Below are positions 33,530 to 42,256 of a stretch of DNA of 64,000 bases, piece after piece. The notes beneath the pieces are model-generated. The model was not told the origin of the DNA and ran no database searches. It saw nothing but the letters and a program-made list of their open reading frames with translations. The first letter of the stretch is position 1, and each line of letters opens with the position of its first letter. The position numbers were made by a program, and so were the translations under genes. This DNA is from JBDTVS01 sp040007095 (GTDB lineage Bacteria; Acidobacteriota; Vicinamibacteria; Vicinamibacterales; CAVVIG01): the NCBI GenBank assembly GCA_040007095.1, contig JBDTVS010000076.1, forward strand, positions 1 through 64,000. The letters are read 5' to 3'.

Positions 33530-35266
33530 ATGCCAGGCGGGATGCAGCGGTGGCCGAATGCAGCGGGCTTTTCACCAGGGGCTGCTGGCGCATCACGACG
33601 AGCCTGGGCCGTCGTGGCGGCGGCCTGGGTCGTCGGCCTCGCGGTGCTGCTGACCTGGGTGCTTCGGACGCCAGCCGCTTTGCTTCGTGATCAACTGAGA
33701 GTCTTCCAGTTCTGGTCGCTGGAGATTTGCGTCGCTCTCGGTCTTGCGACGAGCGCCGTCGTGCTGTGGCGCGTGGGGCGTCAACTCACAAGGGACGACA
33801 TTCTGAAACTGACGGCCGTGGCGGCCGTGGCCCTGGGGCTGACGCTTGGCGTCGCCCCTCGCACGAACCGCATCTATTACGACGAGCAGATCTATCAAAA
33901 CATCGGACAGAACCTGGCGGACTCAAAGCGTGCGCAGCTGTGCAACGACGGCGCCGTCGAGGACGGCCGGCTGCGGTGTGCCCGAGGGGAGTACAACAAG
34001 CAGCCCTACGCATATCCGCATCTGTTGAGTGTGGTCTACCGGATGGCCGGCGTCGGAACAACGGGGGCGTTTGCCGTGAATGCGATAGCGATGGCCGTCA
34101 CCGTCTGCTTTCTGTATTTGCTCGTCGTCGTGCTGTTTTCGGACCGCGTGGCCGCGTTCTTCGCCGCACTCCTCCTGGCCCTCACCCCGGAGCAGCTCGT
34201 GTGGTCGGCGACGGCGGCGGTCGAGCCCTCCGCCTCGTTGGCCTGCGTCGCTGCGCTGCTGGCGGCCGCATGTTTCGTGCGATTCAAAAACACGGTATCG
34301 CTGGTCGGAGCGGCGGTCGCGGCGGCGTACGCGGTCCAGTTTCGACCCGAATCAGTCTTGATTGTGCCCGTGGTGGGGGTGCTGCTGTGGCAGCGATCGC
34401 CCGAGGAATTCAGGCGCCCGCGCCTGTGGTGGGCCGCGCTGTTGTTCCTTGCGCTCGTGGCCGTGCACGTCGGGCACATGGTGGCCGTGAGGAACGAAGG
34501 GTGGGGCACGACACAAGAGCGCCTGTCCATCGCCTATCTGGCGGGCAACCTGCGCGTGAACGGCTGGTTCTATCTTGCTGATGCGCGTTTTCCGATGACC
34601 TATGCGTGGCTGGCCATGCTCGGGCTGTTTGGAAGGCGTGGCCAGGCCGAGAAGACAACGATCGTGTGCTACTTCCTGTTCTTCTTCGGGATCGTGCTCC
34701 TCTTCTATGCGGGCAGCTACAACTACGGGGCCGATGTTCGGTACTCCCTCTCGACCTACCCATCGCTGGCGATCCTCGGTGGACTGGGAGTGGCTCGGCT
34801 CGCCGCCTGGATCACGCGTCTCCAGCCGAGATTGCCTGCGCTCCCTGGGCTTACCGCGGTTATCGCGCTTCAATTCCTCTGGTATCTGCCGGTCGTGCGT
34901 GCGACCGACGATGGTGCGTGGGCGGCCCGGGCGGATGTGACATTCGCGAGATCGCTGGTGCCGGAGCTGCTGGGTCATTCGTACGTGTTGACCCACAATC
35001 CCGGGATGTTTCAGGTATGGGGCGTCAACGCCGGGCAGATGTCTCTGGCCGCGGAAAACCCGGCGTACCTGGAGGATCTCGCCGTCCGCTACAAGGACGG
35101 CGTTTATCTCCATTGGAACTTCTGGTGCAATGTCCAAGATCCGGTTCAGCATGAATTTTGTACAAGGGTCCTCGCGCTCAGAGCGGCGGAGTCCGTGCAC
35201 GAGTACCGGGAACGCGACCAGCACTTCATCCTGTACCGTCTATCGAGTTCCATTCGCGAGCGCTGA
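33530..35266 (+). CDS. GT39/ArnT-like membrane glycosyltransferase
   Basis: 578 residues with about ten to twelve hydrophobic helices. The first periplasmic loop after the first helices carries RTNRIYYDEQIYQNIGQNLA, where the Asp-Glu pair matches the catalytic acidic site of PMT/ArnT-type enzymes. Members transfer sugars from polyprenyl phosphate to lipids or proteins. A C-terminal soluble domain (from about residue 450) has ALVPELLGHSYVLTHNPGMF-like sequence. The start is ATG 33530 with GGGAG eight bases before. It is probably part of a glycan assembly unit with the carbamoyltransferase. Confidence 0.82.
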   Translation: MPGGMQRWPNAAGFSPGAAGASRRAWAVVAAAWVVGLAVLLTWVLRTPAALLRDQLRVFQFWSLEICVALGLATSAVVLWRVGRQLTRDDILKLTAVAAVALGLTLGVAPRTNRIYYDEQIYQNIGQNLADSKRAQLCNDGAVEDGRLRCARGEYNKQPYAYPHLLSVVYRMAGVGTTGAFAVNAIAMAVTVCFLYLLVVVLFSDRVAAFFAALLLALTPEQLVWSATAAVEPSASLACVAALLAAACFVRFKNTVSLVGAAVAAAYAVQFRPESVLIVPVVGVLLWQRSPEEFRRPRLWWAALLFLALVAVHVGHMVAVRNEGWGTTQERLSIAYLAGNLRVNGWFYLADARFPMTYAWLAMLGLFGRRGQAEKTTIVCYFLFFFGIVLLFYAGSYNYGADVRYSLSTYPSLAILGGLGVARLAAWITRLQPRLPALPGLTAVIALQFLWYLPVVRATDDGAWAARADVTFARSLVPELLGHSYVLTHNPGMFQVWGVNAGQMSLAAENPAYLEDLAVRYKDGVYLHWNFWCNVQDPVQHEFCTRVLALRAAESVHEYRERDQHFILYRLSSSIRER

Positions 35267-35388
35267 CGTACTCTTCACGCTTTTCATCGCGCCAATCGCT
35301 TGACTTCAGCAGTCAACGATGCGATAACTCACCCCGTATGACTGCGGGCCGTGTCATCGTGTTGCGCAACGATTCGGAGGCGCTCGCG

Positions 35389-35410
35389 GGCTCACTTCGT
35401 GGAGTGAGCC
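35389..35410 (+). promoter_or_regulatory. Perfect hairpin overlapping the ribosome site of the next gene
   Basis: GGCTCACT and AGTGAGCC (8 bp, fully complementary) flank a six-base loop TCGTGG, one base before the TTG start at 35412. The only good Shine-Dalgarno-like stretch, GGAG at 35401-35404, lies half in the loop and half in the stem. Folding would mask it and could make translation conditional. No U-tract follows, so it is not a typical terminator. Confidence 0.45.
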
Positions 35411-35411
35411 G

Positions 35412-36659
35412 TTGAGGATCTCGCGGGCGCTCACTGGTTGGGCCGCGCTGCTTTTCTTGCTCGTTTCCCGTGCGCCCGCATTGGCGCAAATCACTCCTCC
35501 GCCTATTCAAGGCGTCACCACGGCGATACCCGGGTTGACGGTCGCCGACACGATCACTCAGTTGGTCAAGCCAGTAGGCGCCACGCATGTGGGAGAAGCG
35601 CTTGGCCTGGCGACGCAGCTCGAAGTCGCCACCGCTCCCTTCGGCGCCGCCCCCAGTGGCTTCGTGATCAAGCTGGATCCAAGCACAGGTCTTCAGGTGC
35701 GCACGGCGACGACCTTTGGGCCGTTCTTTGCCGAGAATGCGTTGACCACGGGTGAAGGGAACGTCAGTGTCGGCGTCAATTTCACCTCCGCCTCTTACGA
35801 CAGGTTGGGCTCGTTCGCCGTCAACGGGCTCCAGCTGCGCTCTGTTGCCGCCGCATCGCCCACAAACGCGCGTTCCGGCGTCGCGAATCTCTCACTGACC
35901 GCCAACACCCTCGTCGTATCAGGCAGGATGGGCGTGACCGACAAGCTCGATATCGGCGTCGCGCTGCCGATTGTGACCGTCAAGCTGAATGGCACCTCGT
36001 CGCTCGCGAATGGCAACGGCGACATGATCCTGTTCGCGAGCGGCAACGGCGTGGCGTCTGGACTTGGCGACGTCGCCGGCCAGATCAAGTACCGCTTCCT
36101 GGCGTTCGGCGCCGGCCAGCCTGATCCGGGCGGAATGGCTGTCATGGCCACGGTGCGTCTCCCAACCGGCGATAAGGAGAACCTGCGCGGTCTGGGCGTC
36201 ACCCGCACCCTGGTGTCGTTCATCGCGTCCAGTGGACAGGGACGGTTCAGGCCTCATGGCAACGTGGGGTTCGAGTATTGGAGCAAAGGAGTCGGCGTCG
36301 CCTCGGACTATGCACAGAACGGGTCGGTGACGGCCCGACACCAGCTGGCGTACGCGGCCGGCTTCGAGCTGGAGGCCGCGCCGAAGGTGACGCTGATCGC
36401 CGACCTGCTCGGGCGGCAGATCTTCGGCGGCGGCAGAGTGGATGTCGTTGCGGATCCGTCAACGGCTCCCGGCGCCGTCTCGTCCTCGTCCGCCGTGGCG
36501 TTGCCGGAAGGCATTTCGAAGCTGGCGTTGGCGCCCGGCCTGAAGGTGAACCTCAAGAGCAAGTTGCTGCTCTCGGTGAACGTGCTTATCGCTCTGCGAG
36601 ACACTGGTCTTCACGCCCGAGTCACCCCGGTGGCCGGCATCGAGATGGCCTTCAAGTAA
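35412..36659 (+). CDS. Outer-membrane beta-barrel-like protein
   Basis: 415 residues. A signal peptide (ALTGWAALLFLLVSRAPALA) ends at about residue 25. The mature part is made of alternating hydrophobic strands (LSLTANTLVVSGRMGVTDKLDIGVALPIVTVKLNG; AGQIKYRFLAFGAG) and ends with a Phe-Lys terminus (IEMAFK) near the usual aromatic finish. It resembles transporter-type barrels of the phenol-degradation meta-pathway family. The start is a TTG at 35412; the upstream hairpin is listed separately. The substrate is unknown. Confidence 0.75.
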   Translation: MRISRALTGWAALLFLLVSRAPALAQITPPPIQGVTTAIPGLTVADTITQLVKPVGATHVGEALGLATQLEVATAPFGAAPSGFVIKLDPSTGLQVRTATTFGPFFAENALTTGEGNVSVGVNFTSASYDRLGSFAVNGLQLRSVAAASPTNARSGVANLSLTANTLVVSGRMGVTDKLDIGVALPIVTVKLNGTSSLANGNGDMILFASGNGVASGLGDVAGQIKYRFLAFGAGQPDPGGMAVMATVRLPTGDKENLRGLGVTRTLVSFIASSGQGRFRPHGNVGFEYWSKGVGVASDYAQNGSVTARHQLAYAAGFELEAAPKVTLIADLLGRQIFGGGRVDVVADPSTAPGAVSSSSAVALPEGISKLALAPGLKVNLKSKLLLSVNVLIALRDTGLHARVTPVAGIEMAFK

Positions 36660-36673
36660 CCCCGGCAAGTCAT

Positions 36674-37438
36674 ATGTCTGTGCGCAGTCTGCTGCTGATC
36701 TCGCTCCTGCTGGCGACGTTGTCCGCCGCATGCACCGGGGCTCCGACCCAGACTGACGGAGTCGTCAACGTGACGGTCACCACCTCCACGACGACGACCA
36801 CCTCGACGACCACGACGACGATTCCACAGTTACGCGCCGGGGCGGTCGGGACGTCGCCGACGGGTGTAGGAGTGGCGTGGGCGACCGTCTATACGTTCTT
36901 GTTCACCACCCCCTCGTCAGGCGGCGTTCCGCCCTATACCTATTCGTGGGATTTTGGTGATGGTGCGTCGGGTGGCGGCAGCGCACCCTCGCATGCCTAC
37001 ATGAATACCGGCAACTTTACGGCGACGGCTACCGCGACCGACAGCCGGGGGATATCCGACAAGGCTTCAGTGCCGGTTGTGGTGCGCAGCGTCACCGGGA
37101 CGTGGAGGGCGACCATCGCCGGTACCGATCTGAACCGCGAACCGGTCGACATCGTTCAAAATCAGACGGCCGTCACCGCCACGATCAACAGCACGAACGG
37201 GCTGGGATTCGCCTCCGGCACCGGCAACGTCGCCAATCCGCGCAATCTGTCGGTGAGCGCGACGTTCGGGGGGGCGGCTCCGTTTGCCGTCACCTACGTC
37301 GGAAGGATCGACGACACGTTGCTGACGTGGAGTGGCACGGTGAGCGGCTACGCAGGTTGCCCCTGCCCATTTACCGCCACGCGCCCAACGGCTGGCGATC
37401 TCAGCCTCGGTCTCCCCGCACTGCCCACGAGACGCTGA
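36674..37438 (+). CDS. PKD-domain lipoprotein
   Basis: 254 residues. The N-terminal signal has a lipobox LSAAC with Cys20 as the lipidated residue. A low-complexity Thr-rich linker (about residues 31-52, long TTT runs) precedes a PKD-type domain (YTYSWDFGDGASGGGSAPSHAY) at ~85-130. A second beta-rich domain (TGTWRATIAGTDL and onward) completes it. Such proteins bind extracellular polymers or the cell surface. It begins 14 bases after the barrel gene, so the two are probably co-transcribed. Confidence 0.82.
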   Translation: MSVRSLLLISLLLATLSAACTGAPTQTDGVVNVTVTTSTTTTTSTTTTTIPQLRAGAVGTSPTGVGVAWATVYTFLFTTPSSGGVPPYTYSWDFGDGASGGGSAPSHAYMNTGNFTATATATDSRGISDKASVPVVVRSVTGTWRATIAGTDLNREPVDIVQNQTAVTATINSTNGLGFASGTGNVANPRNLSVSATFGGAAPFAVTYVGRIDDTLLTWSGTVSGYAGCPCPFTATRPTAGDLSLGLPALPTRR

Positions 37439-37447
37439 CCGCGTCTG

Positions 37448-38914
37448 CTATTGTCTCTCGACGAAGTTCAGCGGATTGTCGAAGCTGAAACCGAACAGCC
37501 GCGGGTTCTCTCCAATCACCGCCGCCGAGACGATCGACATCACGTAGTCGTACGTCTCCTTGGGAATCCGGTCTCGATGCCGCTCGAGCACTTTCCAGAA
37601 GTTGCGCTCTTTGGGATTGGCAGGCATGGTTCTCAGCAGGTCGATAATCCGATGCTCGCCCCAGTTGTAGGACGCCATCACCAGCAATCCGGAGGCTTGC
37701 GCGTCGGTGGCGTAGATATCCTTGATATAGAGCGCGGCCGCTCGAGTGGACTTGTCCCACTTGTGGCGATCGTCCACGGGGTCAGCCCGTGGAAATGCCG
37801 CGAGCGGTCCGATCGTCAGCCCGTACCGACCTGCCGTCTCTGGAATGAACTGCCACATGCCCTTGGCGATGCCCCATCTGGTCGGCGAACCGATGGCGGC
37901 CTCATCGAAGTCGCTTTCCTGCATCGCGAGATAGAAGAACTGAGGCGGCAAATCCTGTTTCTGGAGCTCCTCCACGATCTTTCTCGTGTAGCCCAGTGTC
38001 TGCGCGCGATTGACGGCATTGGCATATCGCGGCGTCGCCCGCCACTTCCGAATGTAACTGGCGACCACGGCCAGATACTCCGGCGGCGCCGCCACCTCGT
38101 ATTCGCCAAACACACGTGTGACGCGCAAGACCAGCTGCTCCTGCGCGGTCAACGCGTGGTCGTAGAACTTGAGCCCGGATAGGAATGAGTCATAGCTCCT
38201 CTCCATTTGACGCCGGCGTTCCGTATAGATCGCGAGCTGGTCGCGGCCCTGTGAATTACCGGAGCTCGAGATGCGCTGTTGGAGGTTCGCGATGTTCACG
38301 TCGAGCGACTTCATGGCATAGAAGAGGTCCTGTGCCATTTCCTGCTGCCGAATCATCTGGCGACGGCCGCGATACGCGTAACCACCCGCAGCCAGGGCCA
38401 CCAGCACTGCCAGGGCAATCATTCCCCAATACAGGCGCTTCTGTTTTTTCTGCACGGTGTGAAAGGCCTTGCGGATCATCATCGTGTGTCCGCCCGCCGG
38501 CCCTTCGTCCGTCGTCTTGCCAAAGTAGCGCTGCGCGACGATCATCGTTTCGCTGGCATGCCTGGGCATCGCGGGCGACGGCGCCGGGGGACGCGACTCC
38601 AACTCCATCAACAGGCTCGGGCCCTCGGCGCCCAGACGGATCGTCAACCCGCTGCCGATGGATGCGGTCTCCACTCTGCGGCCGTTGACGAACACGCCGT
38701 TGCCACTGCGCTGGTTGTGGATTCGCCATTGGCCATGTTCGAACGACACCATCACGTGCTTCCGGCTCACCTGGGCGTCCTCGACGTGCACATCGCAATC
38801 AACTTCGCGCCCGATGTAGAAGGTGTGTGAAAAGCGAAACACGCGTCCATCTGCGGTACGAACGCTCAGTATCGGAATGACCGGCGAGTCAGGAGTCTGT
38901 CGTGGCGTGCTCAT
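37448..38914 (-). CDS. FHA-transmembrane-lytic transglycosylase fusion
   Basis: 488 residues. Residues ~15-100 form an FHA phosphothreonine-binding domain (Gly35-Arg36; Ser50-Arg-Lys-His53; NGVFVNG). A transmembrane helix follows at 161-179 (LYWGMIALAVLVALAAGGYA). The periplasmic part has an SLT lytic transglycosylase core with the catalytic acid Glu333 in AMQESDF, and WGIAKGMWQFIPETAGRYGL. Lytic transglycosylases open peptidoglycan for T6SS passage, and FHA links it to a Thr kinase. It therefore looks like a phosphorylation-controlled wall-opening factor (inference). It converges with the PKD lipoprotein, nine bases apart. Confidence 0.9.
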   Translation of the reverse strand: MSTPRQTPDSPVIPILSVRTADGRVFRFSHTFYIGREVDCDVHVEDAQVSRKHVMVSFEHGQWRIHNQRSGNGVFVNGRRVETASIGSGLTIRLGAEGPSLLMELESRPPAPSPAMPRHASETMIVAQRYFGKTTDEGPAGGHTMMIRKAFHTVQKKQKRLYWGMIALAVLVALAAGGYAYRGRRQMIRQQEMAQDLFYAMKSLDVNIANLQQRISSSGNSQGRDQLAIYTERRRQMERSYDSFLSGLKFYDHALTAQEQLVLRVTRVFGEYEVAAPPEYLAVVASYIRKWRATPRYANAVNRAQTLGYTRKIVEELQKQDLPPQFFYLAMQESDFDEAAIGSPTRWGIAKGMWQFIPETAGRYGLTIGPLAAFPRADPVDDRHKWDKSTRAAALYIKDIYATDAQASGLLVMASYNWGEHRIIDLLRTMPANPKERNFWKVLERHRDRIPKETYDYVMSIVSAAVIGENPRLFGFSFDNPLNFVERQ

Positions 38915-39132
38915 CTGCCTTATGAGGCAACCACGTTACCTGACTGTCGCGAATTAATCATGACTTTTCTGGCGGGTGTCGCGGGCCCGGCGCCTGTTCA
39001 ATGCGGCGAAGCAGGTGGTCGTCGCGGAACTCAGTTCGCGCGGGGTGTGGCGAACCGCGTCAGCTCAGGCTGGCTGGGTTCTGACTTCCGAGCTCAGTTC
39101 GAAACGGCGTGTTTCAGCAGCTGTCAGGGAGT

Positions 39133-39705
39133 CTACGCCCCCGGCTTGGCTATGAACGATTGGATCATGTACCTGACGATCGATTCGTATTTCGGCAACA
39201 GCTTGTCGGAGACGATCGCGTTGAGGCGGTACAGATCCTGCTGGCCAATCAAGATCGAATACTGCATCACGGACTCGGGTTCCGTCCCAAGCCGCGCGTA
39301 CCGGATCAGCACGCCGCGGCCCGCCTTGCTTTCGACCAGGTCGGATTTGAAGTCTCTAGCCTTCGGCTGCAGTTCCTTGAGTCTGTTCAGCTCCACGTCC
39401 GGAATGGCCGCGATCTCGTCCGGCGTCATGCGTTCGTCAAGCCTCAGATGCTCGATAAACAGCGTCGGCCCGTCCTTGTGGGAGAAACCGGCGACACTCG
39501 ACGTGCCGCCCGGCAAAGACAGCGACTTCCAATCCTTCGTAGGGTATTCAAGCTCGAAGCGGCCCGCCGGATCTTTGAAGGCTCGGTACGTGGTCTTGCC
39601 GCCGCCGAAGAGTTGACTTGCGGCCAATCCGGCCGACAGCACGAGTACCATCGACAGAACGGAGCCCACGAGAGTGCGTCGTCTCCGGGGGGGCAGGTGG
39701 CTCAT
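39133..39705 (-). CDS. Membrane-anchored DcrB/PsbP-like protein
   Basis: 190 residues. An N-terminal helix (VGSVLSMVLVLSAGLAASQLF) anchors a ~150-residue alpha/beta domain (RFELEYPTKDWKSLSLPGG; MQYSILIGQQDLYRLNAIV). The fold pattern suggests DcrB/PsbP-type proteins but no firm family. Its start overlaps the stop of the upstream FHA-TPR gene by four bases, so it belongs to that signalling operon. Confidence 0.7.
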   Translation of the reverse strand: MSHLPPRRRRTLVGSVLSMVLVLSAGLAASQLFGGGKTTYRAFKDPAGRFELEYPTKDWKSLSLPGGTSSVAGFSHKDGPTLFIEHLRLDERMTPDEIAAIPDVELNRLKELQPKARDFKSDLVESKAGRGVLIRYARLGTEPESVMQYSILIGQQDLYRLNAIVSDKLLPKYESIVRYMIQSFIAKPGA

Positions 39706-41111
39706 CGCTTTATTTCCTCCAACTTCTTGTCGGCCTCAATTCGGATTTCATCCCCAGGCAGCGTCAACTCCACGACCTGCTGAAATTGTCTGACTGCTGA
39801 CTCTCTACTCCTCGCGTCCTTGTTCGACAACTTCCAGGTCGCGGAAGCGGTAGTGTAGAGCTTGCTGGCCTCTGCTTTCATTCGGGTCAGAAGCGATGCC
39901 AGTCTGTCTCGTGCAGCGATCGAATTGGGGTCAACGGCCACTGCTGTCTGATACCAGGTCCGGGCGTCGCGCAAATTGCCGGCCTGCTCATTCTGCTGAC
40001 CACCGTTGAGCGCGTTCTCCAATGCCTTGCGCTGTTTCTCGATCGTTTCCGTGATGAGCGTGTCGACGCCCATGTATCCCTTCTGGGCACCGTCGACCAA
40101 TCGAAACCTGGCGAGCGCGTTCGGGTAGTCTGGGATATCGACATAGCGACGACCCTCCTGGAAGTTCACGATCATTCCTTGGGCGCGACGCTCGTAATCC
40201 GCGCAAGGCTCGTTGAGTCTTCGAGAGATTCCAGATCGCTCGCCACAGTCTGGGGGCGGCGGGCCTGGCGGTGGCGGCGGGGGCGCTGGGCTGGGGGCCC
40301 TCCCGGCCTCGGCCTGCTTCTTCAACTCGATGACTTCCCCGTTCTCAGTGTCGAAATCGACCTCGGCTCCGGCGACCGCGAGTTGCGCGATGACGTCCAG
40401 CACTGGTGCCAGGTGATCGCGAACCGCGCCCCGGTAGTCGTGATCGTCCATCTGCTTCCGGGCTTCCGCCAGGTGCTCCCGAAACGCGCGCTTGCGCGGA
40501 TCTTCGATGTCCTTTGGAACCGGCAGGCGCGCCGGGTCTGGCGGGGAAGTCGGAAGGTCGCCGTCCACCACCTGCGTCGTCCGCGGACCCCTGGACCGAA
40601 CCAGCGCGAATGTTGCGGCGGAGATCAACAACACCGCGACCGCGATTCCTGACCACACGGGAAGCCGGCCGCGGCCCTTCGCGGCGGTGCCAGACACTCG
40701 AGGCGATGACGACGCACGCGTCGTCGTCAAGCGGCTCGATTGAGCGGTGTCCACGGGCTGATTCACCAGCGTGTGCTGGGTGGGAACGGTCACCACACTG
40801 AACTCTCCGGAGGACGCGTCGTCTTCGAGGACCAGTTCGTATGCGCCAAGAGTCGCTGCTACCCCAAGCGGCAGGTCGGCCTTCTCGGCAATCCTCCGCT
40901 TGTTCACCCACACACCATTCCGGCTCTTCAGGTCGACGATGACGTACTTGCCGCCCTCGGCCCGAACCTCGGCGTGAAATCGGGATACGCCCTTCAGCGA
41001 GTCGTCGAGGACGATGTCGTTGTGACTGTCCCGCCCGATGGTGACCGTCTTTCCCGTCAGCGGGACTTCATGTTCGACGGCGTCGCCCCGAAACACGACC
41101 AGCTTCGACAC
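39702..41111 (-). CDS. FHA-transmembrane-TPR protein
   Basis: 469 residues. The FHA domain spans ~20-75 with VTIGRDSHNDIVLDD, SRFHAEV and RNGVWVN. A transmembrane helix sits near 150-168 (WSGIAVAVLLISAATFALV). A Pro-rich linker with a PAPPPPPPGPPPPD run follows, then TPR-like helices (NALNGGQQNEQAGNLRDARTWYQTAVAVDPN). In T6SS phosphorylation circuits an FHA protein (Fha) is the substrate of the PpkA kinase. GTG 41111 lies two bases after the kinase stop, with AAGAGG ahead. It is the likely phosphorylated scaffold of this kinase operon. Confidence 0.85.
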   Translation of the reverse strand: MSKLVVFRGDAVEHEVPLTGKTVTIGRDSHNDIVLDDSLKGVSRFHAEVRAEGGKYVIVDLKSRNGVWVNKRRIAEKADLPLGVAATLGAYELVLEDDASSGEFSVVTVPTQHTLVNQPVDTAQSSRLTTTRASSSPRVSGTAAKGRGRLPVWSGIAVAVLLISAATFALVRSRGPRTTQVVDGDLPTSPPDPARLPVPKDIEDPRKRAFREHLAEARKQMDDHDYRGAVRDHLAPVLDVIAQLAVAGAEVDFDTENGEVIELKKQAEAGRAPSPAPPPPPPGPPPPDCGERSGISRRLNEPCADYERRAQGMIVNFQEGRRYVDIPDYPNALARFRLVDGAQKGYMGVDTLITETIEKQRKALENALNGGQQNEQAGNLRDARTWYQTAVAVDPNSIAARDRLASLLTRMKAEASKLYTTASATWKLSNKDARSRESAVRQFQQVVELTLPGDEIRIEADKKLEEIKR

Positions 41112-41113
41112 AT

Positions 41114-42256
41114 CTACCTCTTACGCATCCCGGGATGGTTGGTCGGGGCCAGCGTCGAGGGCCGCCCCAGCCGGGCGAACGCGCCGGCCATCGCTGATTC
41201 AACTCGCCCCGCGACGCGCTGCACCCAGGTGAGTGGCGCACCCATTGTGACGGTATCGTCGCTGCTGAACGACGGGACCGGCAGCGCGTCGACGGTGTCA
41301 TCGGTCGTGGACGGACCGGAACCGGTGGGGAAGGCAGGAACCGATGCCATCGGAACCTGCGGAGCGTCAGGCGTGTCGCTGGTCGTCATCGGTCCGTCGG
41401 CTCTTCTACGTCCTGCCTGGAGTGGGTACAGTTGCCGCAAGTTCTCCAGATCCGTCATGAGCTCCTGACAGGTCTGATACCGCAACTCGCGCTTTTTCGA
41501 AAGCGCCTTCGCGATCACCGCCGCCATCGCGGGGGGCGCTTCAACGTCGAGCAGTGGCTGCACCTCCCCGTTCTGGATCTGATTGAAGAGGACCGGCAGA
41601 TCCTCGGCCGGAAACGGCTTGCGGCCCGAGACCATGAAGTAGAAGACGCCCCCGAGCGAAAAGATGTCGGATCGGCGGTCGATCTCCGCGCCTCGTGCCT
41701 GTTCGGGCGACATGTAGTCGGGTGTGCCCACGATGAAACCGGACGCGGTCATACTCGAGCTGGCCAGCCGCGCCACGCCGAAATCCAGGATCTTGAGAAT
41801 GCCGTCGGCGCGCACGAAGACATTCCCCGGCTTGATATCGCGGTGATAGATCGATGCGTTGTGCGCGGCGCCAAGTCCCGCGCACAGCTGGATCATGAGG
41901 TCGAGCCTGCGCGCCATCGGTACCGTGCCCTGCTTCACGAGATCCTTGAGGGTGGTTCCCCGCAACAGCTCCATGACGATGAAGAAGCGTCCACCCTCTT
42001 CGCCGACATCGAAGATGGTGATGATGTTCGGATGTGACAGCGCGGCGGCCGCCTCCGCTTCGCGCTGAAACCGTGTCCGGATGTCGGGATCGTCTTCCAG
42101 GTCGGCCATCAGGACTTTGAGCGCGACTTCGCGGCCCATCACTTCATCGCGCGCGCGATATACGGTACCCATCGCGCCGCGGCCGATCCGCTCGAGGATC
42201 TGATAGCGGCCGACCCGTTCTGGAGATCGGCGCGTGGGGTGCTCGTCAATCGCCAT
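41114..42256 (-). CDS. Ser/Thr protein kinase (PpkA-like, cytoplasmic)
   Basis: 380 residues. Kinase motifs are complete: IGRGAMG loop, Lys47 in VALK, HRD at 138-140 (YHRDIKPGN), DFG at 158-160, and GTPDYMSPEQ. The C-terminal ~90 residues after the kinase are Pro/Thr-rich with no clear membrane helix. I prefer ATG 42256 because AGG lies six bases before it; ATG 42262 is also possible. It overlaps the end of the PP2C gene, so kinase and phosphatase are coupled. With the downstream FHA protein it forms a PpkA-Fha-type pair. Confidence 0.88.
   Translation of the reverse strand: MAIDEHPTRRSPERVGRYQILERIGRGAMGTVYRARDEVMGREVALKVLMADLEDDPDIRTRFQREAEAAAALSHPNIITIFDVGEEGGRFFIVMELLRGTTLKDLVKQGTVPMARRLDLMIQLCAGLGAAHNASIYHRDIKPGNVFVRADGILKILDFGVARLASSSMTASGFIVGTPDYMSPEQARGAEIDRRSDIFSLGGVFYFMVSGRKPFPAEDLPVLFNQIQNGEVQPLLDVEAPPAMAAVIAKALSKKRELRYQTCQELMTDLENLRQLYPLQAGRRRADGPMTTSDTPDAPQVPMASVPAFPTGSGPSTTDDTVDALPVPSFSSDDTVTMGAPLTWVQRVAGRVESAMAGAFARLGRPSTLAPTNHPGMRKR

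Noticed and set aside
33402..33596. 64-residue minus-strand frame
   Set aside because: It is the reading of the dispersed repeat; the similar peptide in copy B arises only because the DNA is repeated.
36770..36835. Thr-codon low-complexity tract as a possible phase-variable repeat
   Set aside because: It encodes a Thr-rich linker in the lipoprotein, the units are irregular, and length changes would stay in frame.
39027..39101. Direct repeat GAACTCAGTTCG / GAGCTCAGTTCG, 63 bases apart
   Set aside because: Only 12 bases with a mismatch, no partner elsewhere, so weak support for an operator.
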